Source of the DNA: Blasia pusilla
Taxonomy: Eukaryota > Marchantiophyta > Marchantiopsida > Blasiales
Direction: 5' to 3'
Assembly: GCA_050084515.1 (NCBI GenBank)
Contig: CM114272.1
Location: 40,238,001-40,302,000 of the forward strand
Length of the DNA stretch: 64,000 nucleotides
This document shows, one piece after another, positions 36,801 through 46,565 of the stretch; position 1 is the stretch's first letter; each line of letters starts with the position of its first letter. Under the pieces are notes generated by a model. The model made no database searches and was not told the origin of the DNA. It saw only the letters and a program-made list of their open reading frames with translations. The position numbers were made by a program, and so were the translations under genes.

Positions 36801-39800
36801 AAGTGAACTCTATGATGACATGCAGTATTGGAGAGAGTATTGGCACATTCATGAAGGCTTGGCTGAATCCATAAAAATATTTGCATCACAGGTAATGATT
36901 CAACTTCAACAGACTTGTATTCTGAACCTTGACTCTTGAGATCACTGAAGAGGTTAACCAATTGTACTCCTCTTGTATGTTAAATTTGTAGTAACTGAGA
37001 TTTGGTTTTGCAGTGTCTAAGAGTGAGGAAGAAGTTTCTCAGAGAGCCGCCAGACTTGGAAGGTCTTCCTCTTTGTCAGGTCAGCTTACTTGCAGAGGAT
37101 ATTCATGCATCCTTTTTCAATAATGCCAACTGGTTATATAAAGAAGCTTTCAGTCCCAAGTCAAGATGATTCAGAGCTTTTCCTTGAGGATTTCATGATC
37201 TAGGTTGTGTCTGTAAAATATTATTGTTGACCATTTTTGATATGGCACACTAGCCCTTGATTTTTCTTACATGGCGTAAAAAACAGAACAAACTTTTACT
37301 TGAAACTTTTGTGTATACCAAGAAATCATGTACTAATATTGGTGTCAAAATTCTGGTTTCATCGGGGGCAGCATTGTTTCAGTACCTAGGCCATGGATGG
37401 GGTTGTCACAAAATTTCGTCGAAAATTGATGTATGATTCAGGTCTAAAGATGTCTCGCATGGTTCCTTTGGAGATGTAACTGTTTGGATTGCAAATTCTT
37501 GTAGTGCTGAATCTTTGAATTCAGGATTTAGAAACTGAACTGTCTCAGGCTGCCTTGGAACTGGAAATTTGCTTTTGCAGATATTATGGGAAATTCTGGC
37601 AGAAAACATCATTCATTGTGAAGTTGAAACTCGTGAAGGAGTCACAGCTAGAGAACTTGTTGCCTCTTCATCCTCATCTTCTTTGCCTGCCACTTACTCT
37701 GCCTCATTTGCAGAGGGTTCACTATGGAAAGGTGATCCAGCCCATTGGTTAGGGCTCTTAGAGCTTGGCAAACTGGCAATGCTCACAAATACAATACCCT
37801 GTGAAGGTAAACTCGAAATCATTAACTCCTGTTTTCTTCCAGCATAGTGCGCTGGGGCATAGTTATGAAGGCTGGATTATTGTCTGTTTGATAGCTCGAT
37901 GCAATTTATCTCGCAGGTTGTTAATTGATCCCCCAATACTTTCATGCACATTCCCCTATGAGTGGGAACTAAGAAGTTTCATTTGAAAATGAACCTGAAA
38001 TCTTCCAATTCGTGTGCTGATTTCAATCAGCTAAGCAGCAGAGCAGACTTCTTCTACTACAGTGGTTAGGATTTGAGGAGAGCATGATCAAGGAGCATCT
38101 TGAAGATACCATTGCGGCCTCTGAAACCTCGGCAGAAATTGTCAAGCCCCTCCTTGATTTGGAGGTTGAAAATCAGCCACAGGCTCAAGTTGGGGATGAG
38201 ATTGATGATAGAACAGAGCCAATGGTAACAGAGAGCGTAAACCAGAAGTGTTCTGAAGGTTCTCAGTCTCCTCAAGCCAAAAGTAATTATTGGGATGCTG
38301 GGACTGAGGATTTCAGAGCTAAGCGGAACAGGTCCCGCTTCAAATTTGCGGGAGCAGATGATAATGAAGTGGGTTGGAGATTGTTAAGAAAACATAGCAG
38401 AGGGAAGGTAGTGGAAATATTAGATCCCACAGATGTTGGGTGGTTGTGGAGCAACTCAAAAGCTTCTAAAGGTGGAGTCCTAGCAACAGGCGATCCATTT
38501 GAGCTCCTAATTATGCTTTTAGTCGTAAGTTTCTCAACTTAACTCTGCTGCACACAAGCTATGAAAGAGTAGAATGCTGTCAAATTTTTTTTCCTTCTAA
38601 TACATGTGCCCGTGTTCTTCCACAGACCTTTGAAGGTTGGCCCACCTTCCAAGAAATTATGGCCATGGTAAGGGTTGCTTATGTGCTTGCTGCGACCCAA
38701 GCTTCAGTTGCTTTTGAAAATCTCAAAAGGTCGGAGAGGAATGACACGTCAAGAAGTGGTAAATCAAGTGAAGGGCTGTTACAGCTAGCTTGTCTCCCAT
38801 TTGCCCGGCGAGTCGCTTTGCTGGTATGGTGGTCCTGACCAGAAACTACTTTCAATCATGGAAATTCCAGCATGCAGTAGTTTGCACGTGGATGGGTGAA
38901 GGCAACTTTTTGCTTTTGGTTGACTGGTTTCTTCACTTTCTTTTCTCCCCTGGATGTATATTCCTACAGCATGGTTTAACTTTGGTACATTAATGGTAGG
39001 CCATTTTTTTTCTGCCTTACTTGCCAAGTCTGATGTGTCATTGCTTCATTTGAATCTATTTCACGATGGTACGTAATGGTATTCCTTTGATGAGGCATCT
39101 TTGGATTTCGTCATTTTTCTTTGTATTGATGTTGCTTGGCTGTACTAGTGTCTGCCCCATATCTTACTTTTGTCTTTGGTTAAAACCTACAACACTTATA
39201 ATTTGCGTGTCCACCAGCAGGTCCAGATTATTGCAGCCAAGGATATGCAAGAGCATTCCAGTGGACAAGGTATGAGACTGAAAAGGCTTCTTTTGGAGGT
39301 GTTTGACAGCTCTATGAATAAGTAGGATACTCATGATGAAATCAACTCCCTAGGACTTCTGACTTCAAGGATAGATGAAGGCGATTTCCATTCGGAAAGA
39401 TTTAACGCATTAGGAGCAAAGAAAATATTGAGTATGTGAGTGGTAATAACTGTTGGAGTACTTAGTGACTGAAAGATATTTTGGAATCTTCGGTTATGGA
39501 AGTGCACTTGTAAGATGGTATTCTCAATGGATTGTATTACCCTAACTAGATGCCGGAGACACCACTGCATAAGAATGTAGAAAGGTCATATGAAGATATC
39601 ATTAACACAAGACCTTTCATCCATTTCTTTCAAACAATTTCTTCATTACTAAATATTCATTTACTTACACTCGTTGTCTAAACAAAAGAATTACAACTTT
39701 GGAGCTAGTTTGCACTTCTTCAACAATCATGCAGTATCTGATAATTTGTTTTGAGGTGGAACCCATATTGTTTGGCGGTCGTCAATTGGGTTCATGTGCT

Positions 39801-42249
39801 TGTTGTGCAGCAATTGAATGGATGGACTTCAACTTCTTGCAACAGTGGTTGAATCTTCCAAAAATCCAGGAAGCCGTAAATGTTGGCATGCAAGGTATGG
39901 TGAGAAAGAGTCCAACTGCTGTAGATGTATTACACACTATATTTACGTTTGAATAACTGATTCAATTTCCATGGAAGATGTAAGATCACAATAAATGCCA
40001 CAAAAGGTATGTCGGATGCTACAAGACAAGAGCCAAGAAACTTCAGCCTTATCCTAATAAGCTAACTGCCCTAGATTATTGACTGTAGCAAACACACAAT
40101 GATATAGAAACTTAAGCCATTTTTTCTCTAGGGAGTATGGAAGCTCCCCCTCAGTGACGCGTTTGATATCATGAAAGAGGACATATATGGTGGCATCTGA
40201 AATACCAACTTTCTACAGTTCTGTAATACTGACATTTGAGTTTCTTGATCCATGGACTTCAGGTATACATGGGGTAAAGATGGAACAGCTCTGGCATAAC
40301 AATCAGGTACTGTTCTGGTTCCTTCTGAATGTATTATTGGATAATCAAAGAGGTGTTCAATTGACAAGCCTCATGACCTGTAACTAGCTCCCTGAATAGA
40401 GAAACTAGTGGTGGATATTGTTGTGTTCAGTCCCATGCTAATAGGATCACTTCTTGGGTCGTGGTGAGACACTCAAGGCACTTGCAACTTTTTTTCAGTC
40501 AACATGACGGCTCATATTCCTTTGGGTTCTCTTAAATCATATGGTAAAGCAATCTTTGTCTCACACGTGGTTGGAAAATGACCATGAGGATCTTCAGCAC
40601 ACTAAGAGAGGCTAAATCTGACTAATTTTCCGAGTGGTCAAAGTTCAATATCTGTGTACAGATCTTTGTTGGTAGATTTCTGTCCATCAATCTAGCTGTA
40701 ATAGCTCTGATTATCTGTTACTGGGCCCTTGCAGCCTACACCATTACTTTATATAGTGCCCAGGCAAGCTCTCCTTACAAAGTTGCCAGAAGTATTCCAG
40801 GTGAGTGTTTGTCTTTGATTCTCATCTTCGGTTTAGGAAGAAAGTGACAGCAGGGAAGCACAGACCCTTTGGTTGGTACCTTGAATAATCAGCTCACCTT
40901 CTAATTGCATCTTGCTACATCTACTGGATGTAATGGAGGGTCAATATCCCTTTAGCTGTGAATTGGGATTTGGAGAGCTATGTTTTTTGACTTTGTTTGC
41001 ACGTGTTTCATGTTATCATATTTATTACAATTACCAGGAGCTCGTACTTCACAATTTAAAGGTTGCTTGCTTGAACTGTCACCGGATCCCAACGTAAGTC
41101 ATCGTATTCTGAAGTTCCCTTCTGTGGAAGAGACAGAAGATTTCAATCAATTGTTTAGAAATGACAAGTTCAATGGATATTTTCAGTTACACTTTTCTTG
41201 GAAATCTTGCCTCTCATCACGTTGGTACCGTGACCTTGCAGTGAACCAGCCATATGCCTGATTTGTGGGAACTTATTCTGTTGCCGCACAGAATGTTGCA
41301 ATATCGGTGGTATGGGAGAATGTTACCGCCATGCAGACAAAGGTGTGAAACACCTTCACACAAGTTCACAGATGCAAGGAGAAACGAAGTTTTGCTGATT
41401 CCCTGGAAGTCCATTTCCTCTTAATCATCTGGCTACAATTTCTCAACCATACCTTTCATCTTGTTGCAGAGAGTGCAGGGGTTGGATTATACTTACTGAT
41501 ACGCTCTACACAGCTGGTTCTTCTTCGCAGTAATCGTGTGTGCATGGCTCCTTCCCTCTATCTGGATCTTCATGGAGAGGTTGGAGTTGCTGTCATCATT
41601 ATCCATATTACCAAAAGTTATTTATTCATGAGTAATTTTGCACCATTCTCACAATTCAATCTGTGTGCTTCACTTTTTCTCAGCTATGTCTTGCCCACAT
41701 TAAGCATAGAAGTTGTAGCGCTTACAAGCTTTGAGTTACTGCTGTCTTGATTCTTGTGCAGGAAGATGCATTTTTGAGGAGGGGACATCCTCTGCGTCTA
41801 TGTCATCTCCGACTAAATGATGTGGGTTGTCACAACATCCTCCTTTTAGATTTGACATCGAAGGTTAATGGGATTACTCCTTACTGGATGGTTTATGCCT
41901 TCCCATAACTGTGTAGAGATGCAGTAGTTGGTAGATTTATGTATGATGTGTCGCACCACTGTGTGCCTGGAAAGTAGGTGATTGTTTGTTGGAACGGATT
42001 TAGGGTTTTGTTCCACTTTTGGTATTTCATAAGGCATTGAATTCAGGATTGTGATTATTGGCATTAGACACTGACCTTTAACCTACAACCGATTGTAGGG
42101 ATGAATAAGGTCTAACTAGAGGTCTACTAACTAGAATCTGATCGTGTACATTTGGCAATGTGCAGGTGAGGCGGTTGTGGCTAACAGCAGCCTTCGACCA
42201 TGAAACTCATATATTACATTCATCTCAAATTGGAGGCAGAGTCCTATGA
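12890..42249 (+). CDS. PRT6: UBR1/PRT6-type E3 ubiquitin ligase of the N-degron pathway
   Basis: This is an E3 ligase that binds basic N-terminal residues through a UBR box and ubiquitinates the protein through a RING. In flowering plants PRT6 acts in the arginine N-degron pathway. Exons read by eye: 12890-13086, 15349-15401, 15770-15836, 16096-16178, 16282-16412, 16502-~16640, 17629-17785, 17973-18087, 18209-18254, 18906-19028, 19355-19432, 19726-19863, ~19945-19994, perhaps ~20669-20760, 20980-21135, 21475-21525, 21701-21783, 22342-22438, 22904-23005, 23389-23424, 23553-23615, 31496-31582, 31821-31919, 32316-32420, 32724-32857, 33002-33225, 33385-33470, 33583-33668, 33850-34066, 34263-34526, 35074-35146, 36584-36891, 37014-37079, 37581-37806, 38031-38524, 38626-38823, 39221-39269, 39811-39899, 40132-40189, 40263-40306, 40735-40800, 41038-41093, 41242-41342, 41470-41579, 41762-41821, 42166-42249. 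The total is about 1,800 residues, close to UBR1 (about 1,750) and somewhat under PRT6 (about 2,000). Most phases join cleanly and no exon contains a stop. The ATG at 12890 and the end of the sixth exon are uncertain. Confidence 0.9.
13040..16178 (+). CDS. PRT6: PRT6-type gene: exons 1-4, UBR box
   Basis: Four exons splice to a complete UBR zinc domain. 'CTTVWTKTTIAYRCRTCQ' is in exon 1, 'AICVSCFQKGDHQDHDY' in exon 2, 'VMYHSDSGGCCDCGD' and 'AAWKEEG' in exon 3, and 'FCNAHR' opens exon 4. The three binuclear or mononuclear zinc sites of the family can be filled with these Cys and His residues. The acidic 'CDCGD' that contacts a basic N terminus is intact. Only about 50 residues precede the box in exon 1, fewer than in Arabidopsis PRT6, so an upstream exon may be missing from this model. 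Confidence 0.95.
16282..23615 (+). CDS. PRT6: PRT6-type gene: middle exons, helical scaffold
   Basis: About sixteen short exons encode mostly helical sequence. It can be followed against the plant PRT6 middle region through islands such as 'FKDTFSRALMRYYAAFIE', 'TLNLIQTDRLLECF', 'SLHIPLHRTFSAIISKL', 'LMDHPLRVTAWMAQ', 'MWKASSDDFSRLDLIYR', 'DMDILMLQFCSVAG' and 'IVREHRNTGMSE'. No enzyme motif is expected here; the region forms the ligase scaffold. The exon near 20669-20760 ('LELLEKLGMLEILLNMSL') is plausible but its borders are unclear. Confidence 0.8.
17092..17313 (+). repeat. Intronic tandem repeat, two ~111-bp units
   Basis: Units start AATGC at 17092 and 17202, with a third start at 17313. 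They share GTATGATGCT, GGCAGCATTT/AGCAGCATTT and TTGAATCAGC at the same offsets. They lie between exons of the PRT6-type gene and have no coding content. Confidence 0.8.
20243..20296 (+). repeat. Isolated LINE 3' terminus with ATTC tail
   Basis: AAGTCCCAGGGCCCTCCGGG, then GGACAATAAATCTATTC plus ATTC units, is the same terminal motif that closes the LINEs at 8860, 23805 and 28280. It is only about 55 bp, an extreme 5' truncation, and lies in an intron of the PRT6-type gene. Confidence 0.8.
23800..26330 (-). mobile_element. LINE A, RT-deleted and chimeric, in an intron
   Basis: Read on the minus strand it contains a possible ORF1/ORF2 start (26287-25634), an APE-type endonuclease with 'LLGDFNIWVGKA' and 'IVDYIVVDEELY' (about 25560-25200), the endonuclease-RT linker (25200-24673), then the post-RT region and a 3' end with an ATTC tail at about 23805. 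Most of the RT is missing between about 24.66 and 24.56 kb. The 24127-24480 part matches LINE B, while 23805-24125 matches LINE C. Confidence 0.82.
24237..26287 (-). pseudogene. LINE A ORF2 relic (endonuclease, linker, post-RT)
   Basis: Three separate frames survive. 25200-24673 has the linker signature 'WWSLELKAAIAKRREMYFAC' and 'LWAEYVALRKETCLLVRMHK', typical of the stretch between endonuclease and RT in LINEs. The endonuclease keeps the G-D-F-N metal-site motif but is frameshifted. The 24644-24237 frame has the post-RT 'KTWTQRRHIKQAKSWTKK' seen again in LINE B. Without the RT palm the copy cannot move itself. Confidence 0.8.
26814..26847. repeat. ~33-bp inverted partner of 28123-28158
   Basis: GTACTCATTAAGTAGTGCCT at this site reappears reverse-complemented at 28123-28158, 1.3 kb away with LINE B between them. 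No target duplication is visible outside the pair. Confidence 0.75.
27094..28270 (-). pseudogene. LINE B: RT second half and C-terminal zinc motif
   Basis: On the minus strand the RT catalytic box reads 'ALMCADDFSGL' (x-A-D-D present) near 28180. It is followed by 'WCDMWGMEANVLKCGVMIF', the usual sequence after it. Then come the post-RT 'LKYGAAVWGANTKQRDRLE', 'SELGVEPLEDRRDIAELKW', and the C-terminal 'CALCDDGDEISSHYLVSC' (C-x2-C...H-x4-C). A ~33-bp insert lies near 28125-28158. The 5' part is missing, cut off by the LINE C tail at about 28275. Confidence 0.85.
28123..28158. repeat. ~33-bp inverted partner of 26814-26847, inside LINE B
   Basis: AGGCACTACTTAATGAGTAC interrupts the LINE B reading frame just after the RT catalytic box. 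The same sequence occurs inverted at 26814. Confidence 0.75.
28716..28850 (-). mobile_element. Short nested retroelement with ACTCT tail
   Basis: Comparison with the fragment at 8132-8860 shows an insertion here. On the minus strand it ends CCCGTGGACTAAAAATCTAC followed by ACTCT units. The terminal motif is the same as in the LINEs, but the tail repeat differs. It looks like a SINE or a highly truncated LINE relative. Confidence 0.65.
29323..30075 (-). pseudogene. LINE C reverse transcriptase, catalytic Asp lost
   Basis: The RT fragment shows 'FVDFKKAFDTVPR' (motif A with its Asp), 'GVKQGCPLSPTLFRLYID' (motif B), and 'LLSANDIVLIS' where the family has x-A-D-D. The first Asp of the catalytic pair is Asn here, explained by one G-to-A change, so the enzyme should be inactive. 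'SGMEVNLLKTKTIIFG' and 'EYIYLGVQLKPN' continue the thumb region as in CR1/L1-type RTs. Confidence 0.9.
30116..31495. other. Remaining intron sequence, nothing coding seen
   Basis: This part of the 7.9-kb intron has no recognisable protein. It contains a small hairpin near 30239-30262 (TCTGAGGGC with GCCCTCAGA) and a 21-bp tandem duplication at 31378-31419. It ends at the acceptor for the exon starting at 31496. Confidence 0.6.
31378..31419 (+). repeat. 21-bp tandem duplication
   Basis: The unit CAATTTGATCTATAATCATG (plus T) occurs twice in direct succession without mismatch. Confidence 0.95.
31496..33470 (+). CDS. PRT6: PRT6-type gene: exons downstream of the 7.9-kb intron
   Basis: These exons continue the family sequence: 'LSSVLQEVAIYNNPK', 'GFYQLKPEYWKEFDPL' (counterpart of the Y-x-L-x-x-x-x-W/Y-x-E-x-D segment of UBR1/PRT6), 'LPQYWRLPSPREVKPPFD', and 'LLWNVLHNVTSLMKYEA'. 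The frame passes cleanly across the LINE-filled intron, from the exon ending at 23615 to the one starting at 31496. The insertions therefore need not have destroyed the gene. Confidence 0.88.
31941..31975. repeat. Perfect hairpin, 16-bp arms, 3-nt loop
   Basis: Arm CATGATGATCATGCCA, loop AAG, then the exact reverse complement. It is intronic, 21 bp after an exon of the PRT6-type gene. Confidence 0.95.
33583..37079 (+). CDS. PRT6: PRT6-type gene: basic helix and RING domain exons
   Basis: A lysine- and glutamine-rich helix ('RRKLKKQRQEAILADFKA', the segment before the RING in UBR1-type ligases) is followed by the RING. Its ligands are 'HECAFCRSE', then 'RCCGHQMHQKC' split over two exons, then 'FLCPICRRLANVLLP'. 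All metal ligands for a C-H-rich RING are present. The RING recruits the E2 enzyme. About 90 residues of low-complexity sequence separate the first and second ligand pairs, longer than in many relatives. Confidence 0.93.
35621..35685. repeat. Perfect hairpin, 30-bp arms, 5-nt loop
   Basis: Left arm 35621-35650 starts CATCTTAGGAGTTTTG. Right arm 35656-35685 is its exact reverse complement and ends CTCCTAAGATG. The loop is ACTAA. It lies in the intron between the exons ending at 35146 and starting at 36584. Confidence 0.97.
37581..42249 (+). CDS. PRT6: PRT6-type gene: C-terminal domain with Cys/His cluster
   Basis: The C-terminal exons encode helical sequence ('FEGWPTFQEIMAMVRVAY', 'LACLPFARRVALL') and then the UBR-family C-terminal (autoinhibitory) domain. 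That domain shows 'ACLNCHRIPTEPAICLICG', 'FCCRTECCNIGGMGECYRHA', 'GVGLYLLIRSTQLVLL', 'PSLYLDLHGEEDAFLRRGHP' and a stop after 'IGGRVL' at 42249. Its order and spacing match UBR1/PRT6 C termini. Final-exon phases join without gaps. Confidence 0.93.
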
Positions 42250-44284
42250 AGATTTTGTGAGGATGCTTGCAGTGCTAGTTGAAAAGTGTCAGCAAAATGT
42301 TAGTGAACCAGAGTGAACCAATGGGATGTGATGTGAAACGATTTCCTGAATTTAGGGAGCTGTCAACTGAAAGCCCTAGTAACCTGGATTACATCACGAC
42401 GTCTGTTAAGTAGTACACGCCGAGTGGAAAGTTAATTTCTTGTATAAGTGTATCTATGCCATTTTGGGTAATCCCTGAAATCCCACTTCAATACATGTGA
42501 ATAGGCCATTATTGTCTGGTGCATCAATATGCTCCTATGGAAGAAGAGTCCAGAAAGTTCTCAATATTCTTTCAAATAATTTCCTATGTACAAAGTTCTG
42601 AATACATCTAATGTGGAAAGTATTTCTTTCCCATTTTTGTGCTGAAACCAACTGGGTCAATTGAAGTGTGACCAATGAAAGGTTTACTTTAGATACTCCT
42701 GCCCTCTAATGATAAAGTTGTTGGACTTATGTCAACTCGAAACATTTGAGAGTTAGAAAGGGAAACACATTTGAGAGAGTTCTGAGTCAAAATGAAGTGT
42801 GGATGGAATTGTTTATTCATTCCTAGGCCTTTTTCCTTGTAGGTTGAGGTTGAGTTTTGTATCCTCATGTTTTTGGTGTATATGCATTGCTTTTGATATT
42901 ATGAGGTTGTGCGGCATGGTTTGCATTGATTGAACTGAGTGAAAATTATTGACGATCAAGAAACCCATCAAAATTAATTTTCAGCACAATACCATCCGCC
43001 ATCTTGGGGTCTTGAAGATTTTGAGAAGGTTTGAAAAGTTATAGCTCTTCACACTTGAACCTTCCAAGCATAAGTTAGGGCAAGGTGTTTGGATATGTAA
43101 GATCTGCCTTCTCCAAGATTGAGAGTAGGTTTAGCTGGATTATTTGTTTCTCATCTGATTTTCATTATGGAAAGATTTATGGGGTTGTTGGATTGATTGT
43201 ATGTGAAGTGGTGATGTCGATTTACCAATTGACAACACCACCATCTATTTGCAATTTCCTCACAAATGCTTGTATCTACAGTGGTCAAAATTTTGATGAT
43301 GTGTTCTATGATGGATGTGAGTTTAGGCATATTTTAACGTAGATAGCAAGTAGAGAATGCCAAGCTTGCATAAAGGTGCATGATATTTGGTGTTGTTGAT
43401 GTTTGGGGATTGAAGCATGTGCAATGTGTCCCCTATTGTAGCGTAGCTGCGTAAGAAATTGAGAGGGCTTATTGAAGTGTGCAATCAAGAGCAATGTTGA
43501 GCAGATGAGTATAGTTTTGGGAGTGGCCATGGTGAGATCATGGAGAACACAACTAATGTTTATTGTTTAGCTTGGAATAGCACCATGCCTTCCAAGGTAG
43601 TGGGCGTCAAGAAAATATTAAACCTCAAGAAAATACTGAACCTTGGCAGGCAATATGATGTGGTGCAAAGTTTGTGGTTGAGTGTGGCACTTTGGAGTTG
43701 GGAGAGAGATCATTCCTACACCATTACTTACATACCTAGAGCCATGACTAGTAGATCTGTGAGTAGTTGTGTGGGTGACCATTGGTATGAGAGGTAGTCA
43801 GGGAAGGGGTTTGTACGTGAAATCATTCCTTATGTTATCAATGGGAGTAGGGGAGGGAGGGAGAAGTACATGCATTTCTGTTGGTGTATGGACGAACAAG
43901 AAGCATTAGTGGTGGATTTAGTCTATGTGCGCGAGCCATTCACATTGAGGAAACATCAAAGGAGGAATTGATTTAGTGATAACTCTTTGATTAGACAAAC
44001 AAGAGAGAAGTTGCATATTGAAAGGATGTGTGTCCAAGAATTGAAATCAAGAAATATGCAAAAAAAAAGAGGAATAGAATTGTCGCATTGTTGCTTACAA
44101 AGCGATGCTCGAGAGGAGAGGTCAATGCGTAGTTATTGCGTTATTAATTGAATTATGAGGATTGGACGTAATGGTTGTGAGTGCAGTCAAATAACTCTAA
44201 CGTTTTATATGTCGATTCTTGTGACGGTGTTTGATGATCGGGATCCCAAATAGTACTATTTCGCATGATCTTATGTTAGATACA
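42250..44284. other. Intergenic, no gene recognised
   Basis: This covers the 3' UTR of the PRT6-type gene and about 1.8 kb without recognisable features. Short frames (43085-43342, 43540-43797) show no family motif. Confidence 0.6.
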
Positions 44285-45114
44285 TTAGTAAATCTCGCGC
44301 TCACCCCCATTCCAAAACCTCTTGAACCCCCCTTTGTTATCCGGTAACTTAGATAAACTTTTCTGCTCGAAGGGTTTTTGGCTTTGGACTTCATCGTCCC
44401 CTATCCGCTCCGCTAGCTTCAAAAGATCCGCGCACATCTTCGGTAGCTCAGGCATACGGAAGAGGGCCTTTTTAGCGCTCGGCTTGAGTCCACTTACGAA
44501 GATCACCTTCTTTACAAACTCATTTATTTCTGGAATTGAGTTCATTTGTGCGCTAAACTCTCGCACATAAGTGCTAAGGGACCCGCTTTGCCGTAACTGT
44601 ACAAACTCCACGCCATCGCAAAACTCTTGATATTCTCGAGTGAATCGGTCACCAATCAATATATGGAACCTTTCCAACTCAACGCGGCTTCACGGCCTAG
44701 ATGTTCCTTGCGATGTGCAATCCAACCTTGGAGTGCGTGATCCTTTAGGAAGGTGGCCGCTAGTATCACCTTGTCTTGCTCCTCTGCCCTTTGCGCTTCG
44801 AAGTAAAGTTCAAGTTCCGTTAGAAACTTGCTCACTTTCCGAGAACGCCCCATTCCTGCAAATGACATTGGAAAATTTGTTTTACAAAGCTTCTTGCCGG
44901 AACTAGAAGCTTTTTTTGACTCGAGCTCAACGATCCACTTTTTCTTTTGGTGGGTCATCTGCTCGCTCATTAGTTTCATCAAGTCAATCATCTGGACAAC
45001 AAGAATCGGACTAGCCAAAGGCCCGGTGAAAAGATGCGCATTTGGGACATCCTTATATCTAGGACTCGGCACATTGGGAGTTGCTATCTCCTGCTCTGGC
45101 TCACGATCTCTCAT
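44285..45114 (-). pseudogene. LTR-retrotransposon Gag, frameshifted and truncated
   Basis: On the minus strand a Retrotrans_gag-type core is split over two frames with a shift near 44.67 kb. The first frame has 'FLTELELYFEAQRAEEQDK' and 'VILAATFLKDHALQGWIAHR'. The second has 'DRFTREYQEFCDGVEFVQL', 'STYVREFSAQMNSIPEIN' and 'FVSGLKPSAKKALFR'. This is the capsid-like part of a Ty3/gypsy gag. No CCHC knuckle or pol follows, so the element ends near 44285. Confidence 0.85.
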
Positions 45115-45312
45115 TGATTTTTCTCTCGGATTTTTTTAGCTTGACTTGCGACTTCCTTGGTTCTTCGTCCTTGGTCGCCATTTACGAGTCCTCGCCTTCT
45201 CAGATCTCCTCTTTGTCTCTTGCCTTCCTCCTTGAGCGTCGCGGTCTTCCTGCTACCTTGAGTTCTTCTCAAACGTCTAGATCTTCCACGACCCCAAGTT
45301 CACACTCACCAA

Positions 45313-45330
45313 GGATAAGCTCTGATATCA
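45313..45330 (-). promoter_or_regulatory. Primer binding site, initiator tRNA-Met type
   Basis: The minus strand reads TGATATCAGAGCTTATCC. The first 12 bases differ at one position from TGGTATCAGAGC, the standard complement of the plant initiator tRNA-Met 3' end. It lies between the LTR and gag of the minus-strand element, exactly where a PBS belongs. Confidence 0.85.
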
Positions 45331-46565
45331 TGTGTCGTGCGCCTACTCCCCTTGAACGTTAATCTTTGTTGTTGCGGAAGCGTGCGTTCAATAGGACACA
45401 CTTTCAACGCTGATTTTCATCCAAACACACTCATGTTAGCTGGGTGTGGATCAATCAGCGGTTCTCACTTTCCGAGTTCTCGACTCGGCCTCTCATCCAG
45501 CTCACCCTTCCTAGTTTCGTGGTTTACAACAAAGGCAAGTCTTTGAAGACTAGGGACACACTTTATGGTCGGTTCAAGAATCTCAAATGGCGTTTGAATG
45601 CATGGCGGTTCCAAATGTCCAATGGACATCCAATGAGTCCCTAGCCGCGTGTCACAAAAATGAATTGCGGGTTGGAATCCAAGTGTGGCTTATGAAATCC
45701 ACTCCCTTGGATCAGGTTTGGGTTTCGAGTTCCAGCTCCAAACTCCGGTTCCATCTCGTGCCCTTGAGACGCCATTTGGTGTTCAAAGTGGGGTTTGTGT
45801 TGCAAGAATCCTTGGAGAGACTCCCCTTACTAGTACTTCTGGGGATCCCCGCCCTCCCCTTAACTTTAGGGAAAGACATTCGGGCCCCTCAGATTGGCCC
45901 TCAACCCAACTGCTCTCACAATCGTTTTTGGTCAATATCTCAGCTTGTACTAATGAGTTTGCTAATATCTTTGTGCACTGGAAGCGTCTCAGCATAAGCT
46001 TTCCAACGCCACCTTATTTGTCCCAAACGAATCTTGGGACAAAACTTTATGGTCCGAAACAAAGTCAAAATCCCCAAATGCTAGTCGTGTTTCAAAACTG
46101 GTTCTCACCTCTTTGGCAACCAACCTTCCTAGACTCAACTCATCTCAAGTCTTGATTCACGTTTGGTCTAGTTTCTTGGTTGCGACCACAAACACATGAA
46201 ACACACAACTCTATTTTGCGTTTCGTCTCTTGGACTTTTCCAAGAGACCTCTCCAAAAGCCTCTCCACAGCGCAATCATCGTAGCGTGAGTCCACTAGAG
46301 TTCTCATGTTCTGCTTGGCGCCTATTTGGTGTTCGTTTGGTTATGAGGGTCATGACAAACATGGTCTCAAAGGGAAGGTACACCACCTCCTCTACAACCA
46401 CCTCTAAATGTGAGGCACTAACACCAACTCCACGCTCATATAGCGTAGCGGCCAGCCGGAAAACCTTGGCATGCATACCTCCCAATATCGTAACATTCGA
46501 AGCGGAAAACCATGGGGCGCGGTACATCACAGTGCCCGCCCCCAACAATGTACTCAATACGCGCT
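45331..46565 (-). repeat. Probable 5' LTR of the gag element (right edge unknown)
   Basis: In minus orientation the LTR would end ...GCACGACACA at 45331, directly before the primer binding site. The other end cannot be fixed because no second copy is in the window. The stretch up to the solo LTR at 46566 has no coding feature I recognise. Confidence 0.5.

Noticed and set aside
45081-46155. Plus-strand proteins in the 45-46 kb region
   Set aside because: The Gag similarity, primer binding site and LTR all read on the minus strand. The plus frames have no recognisable motif.
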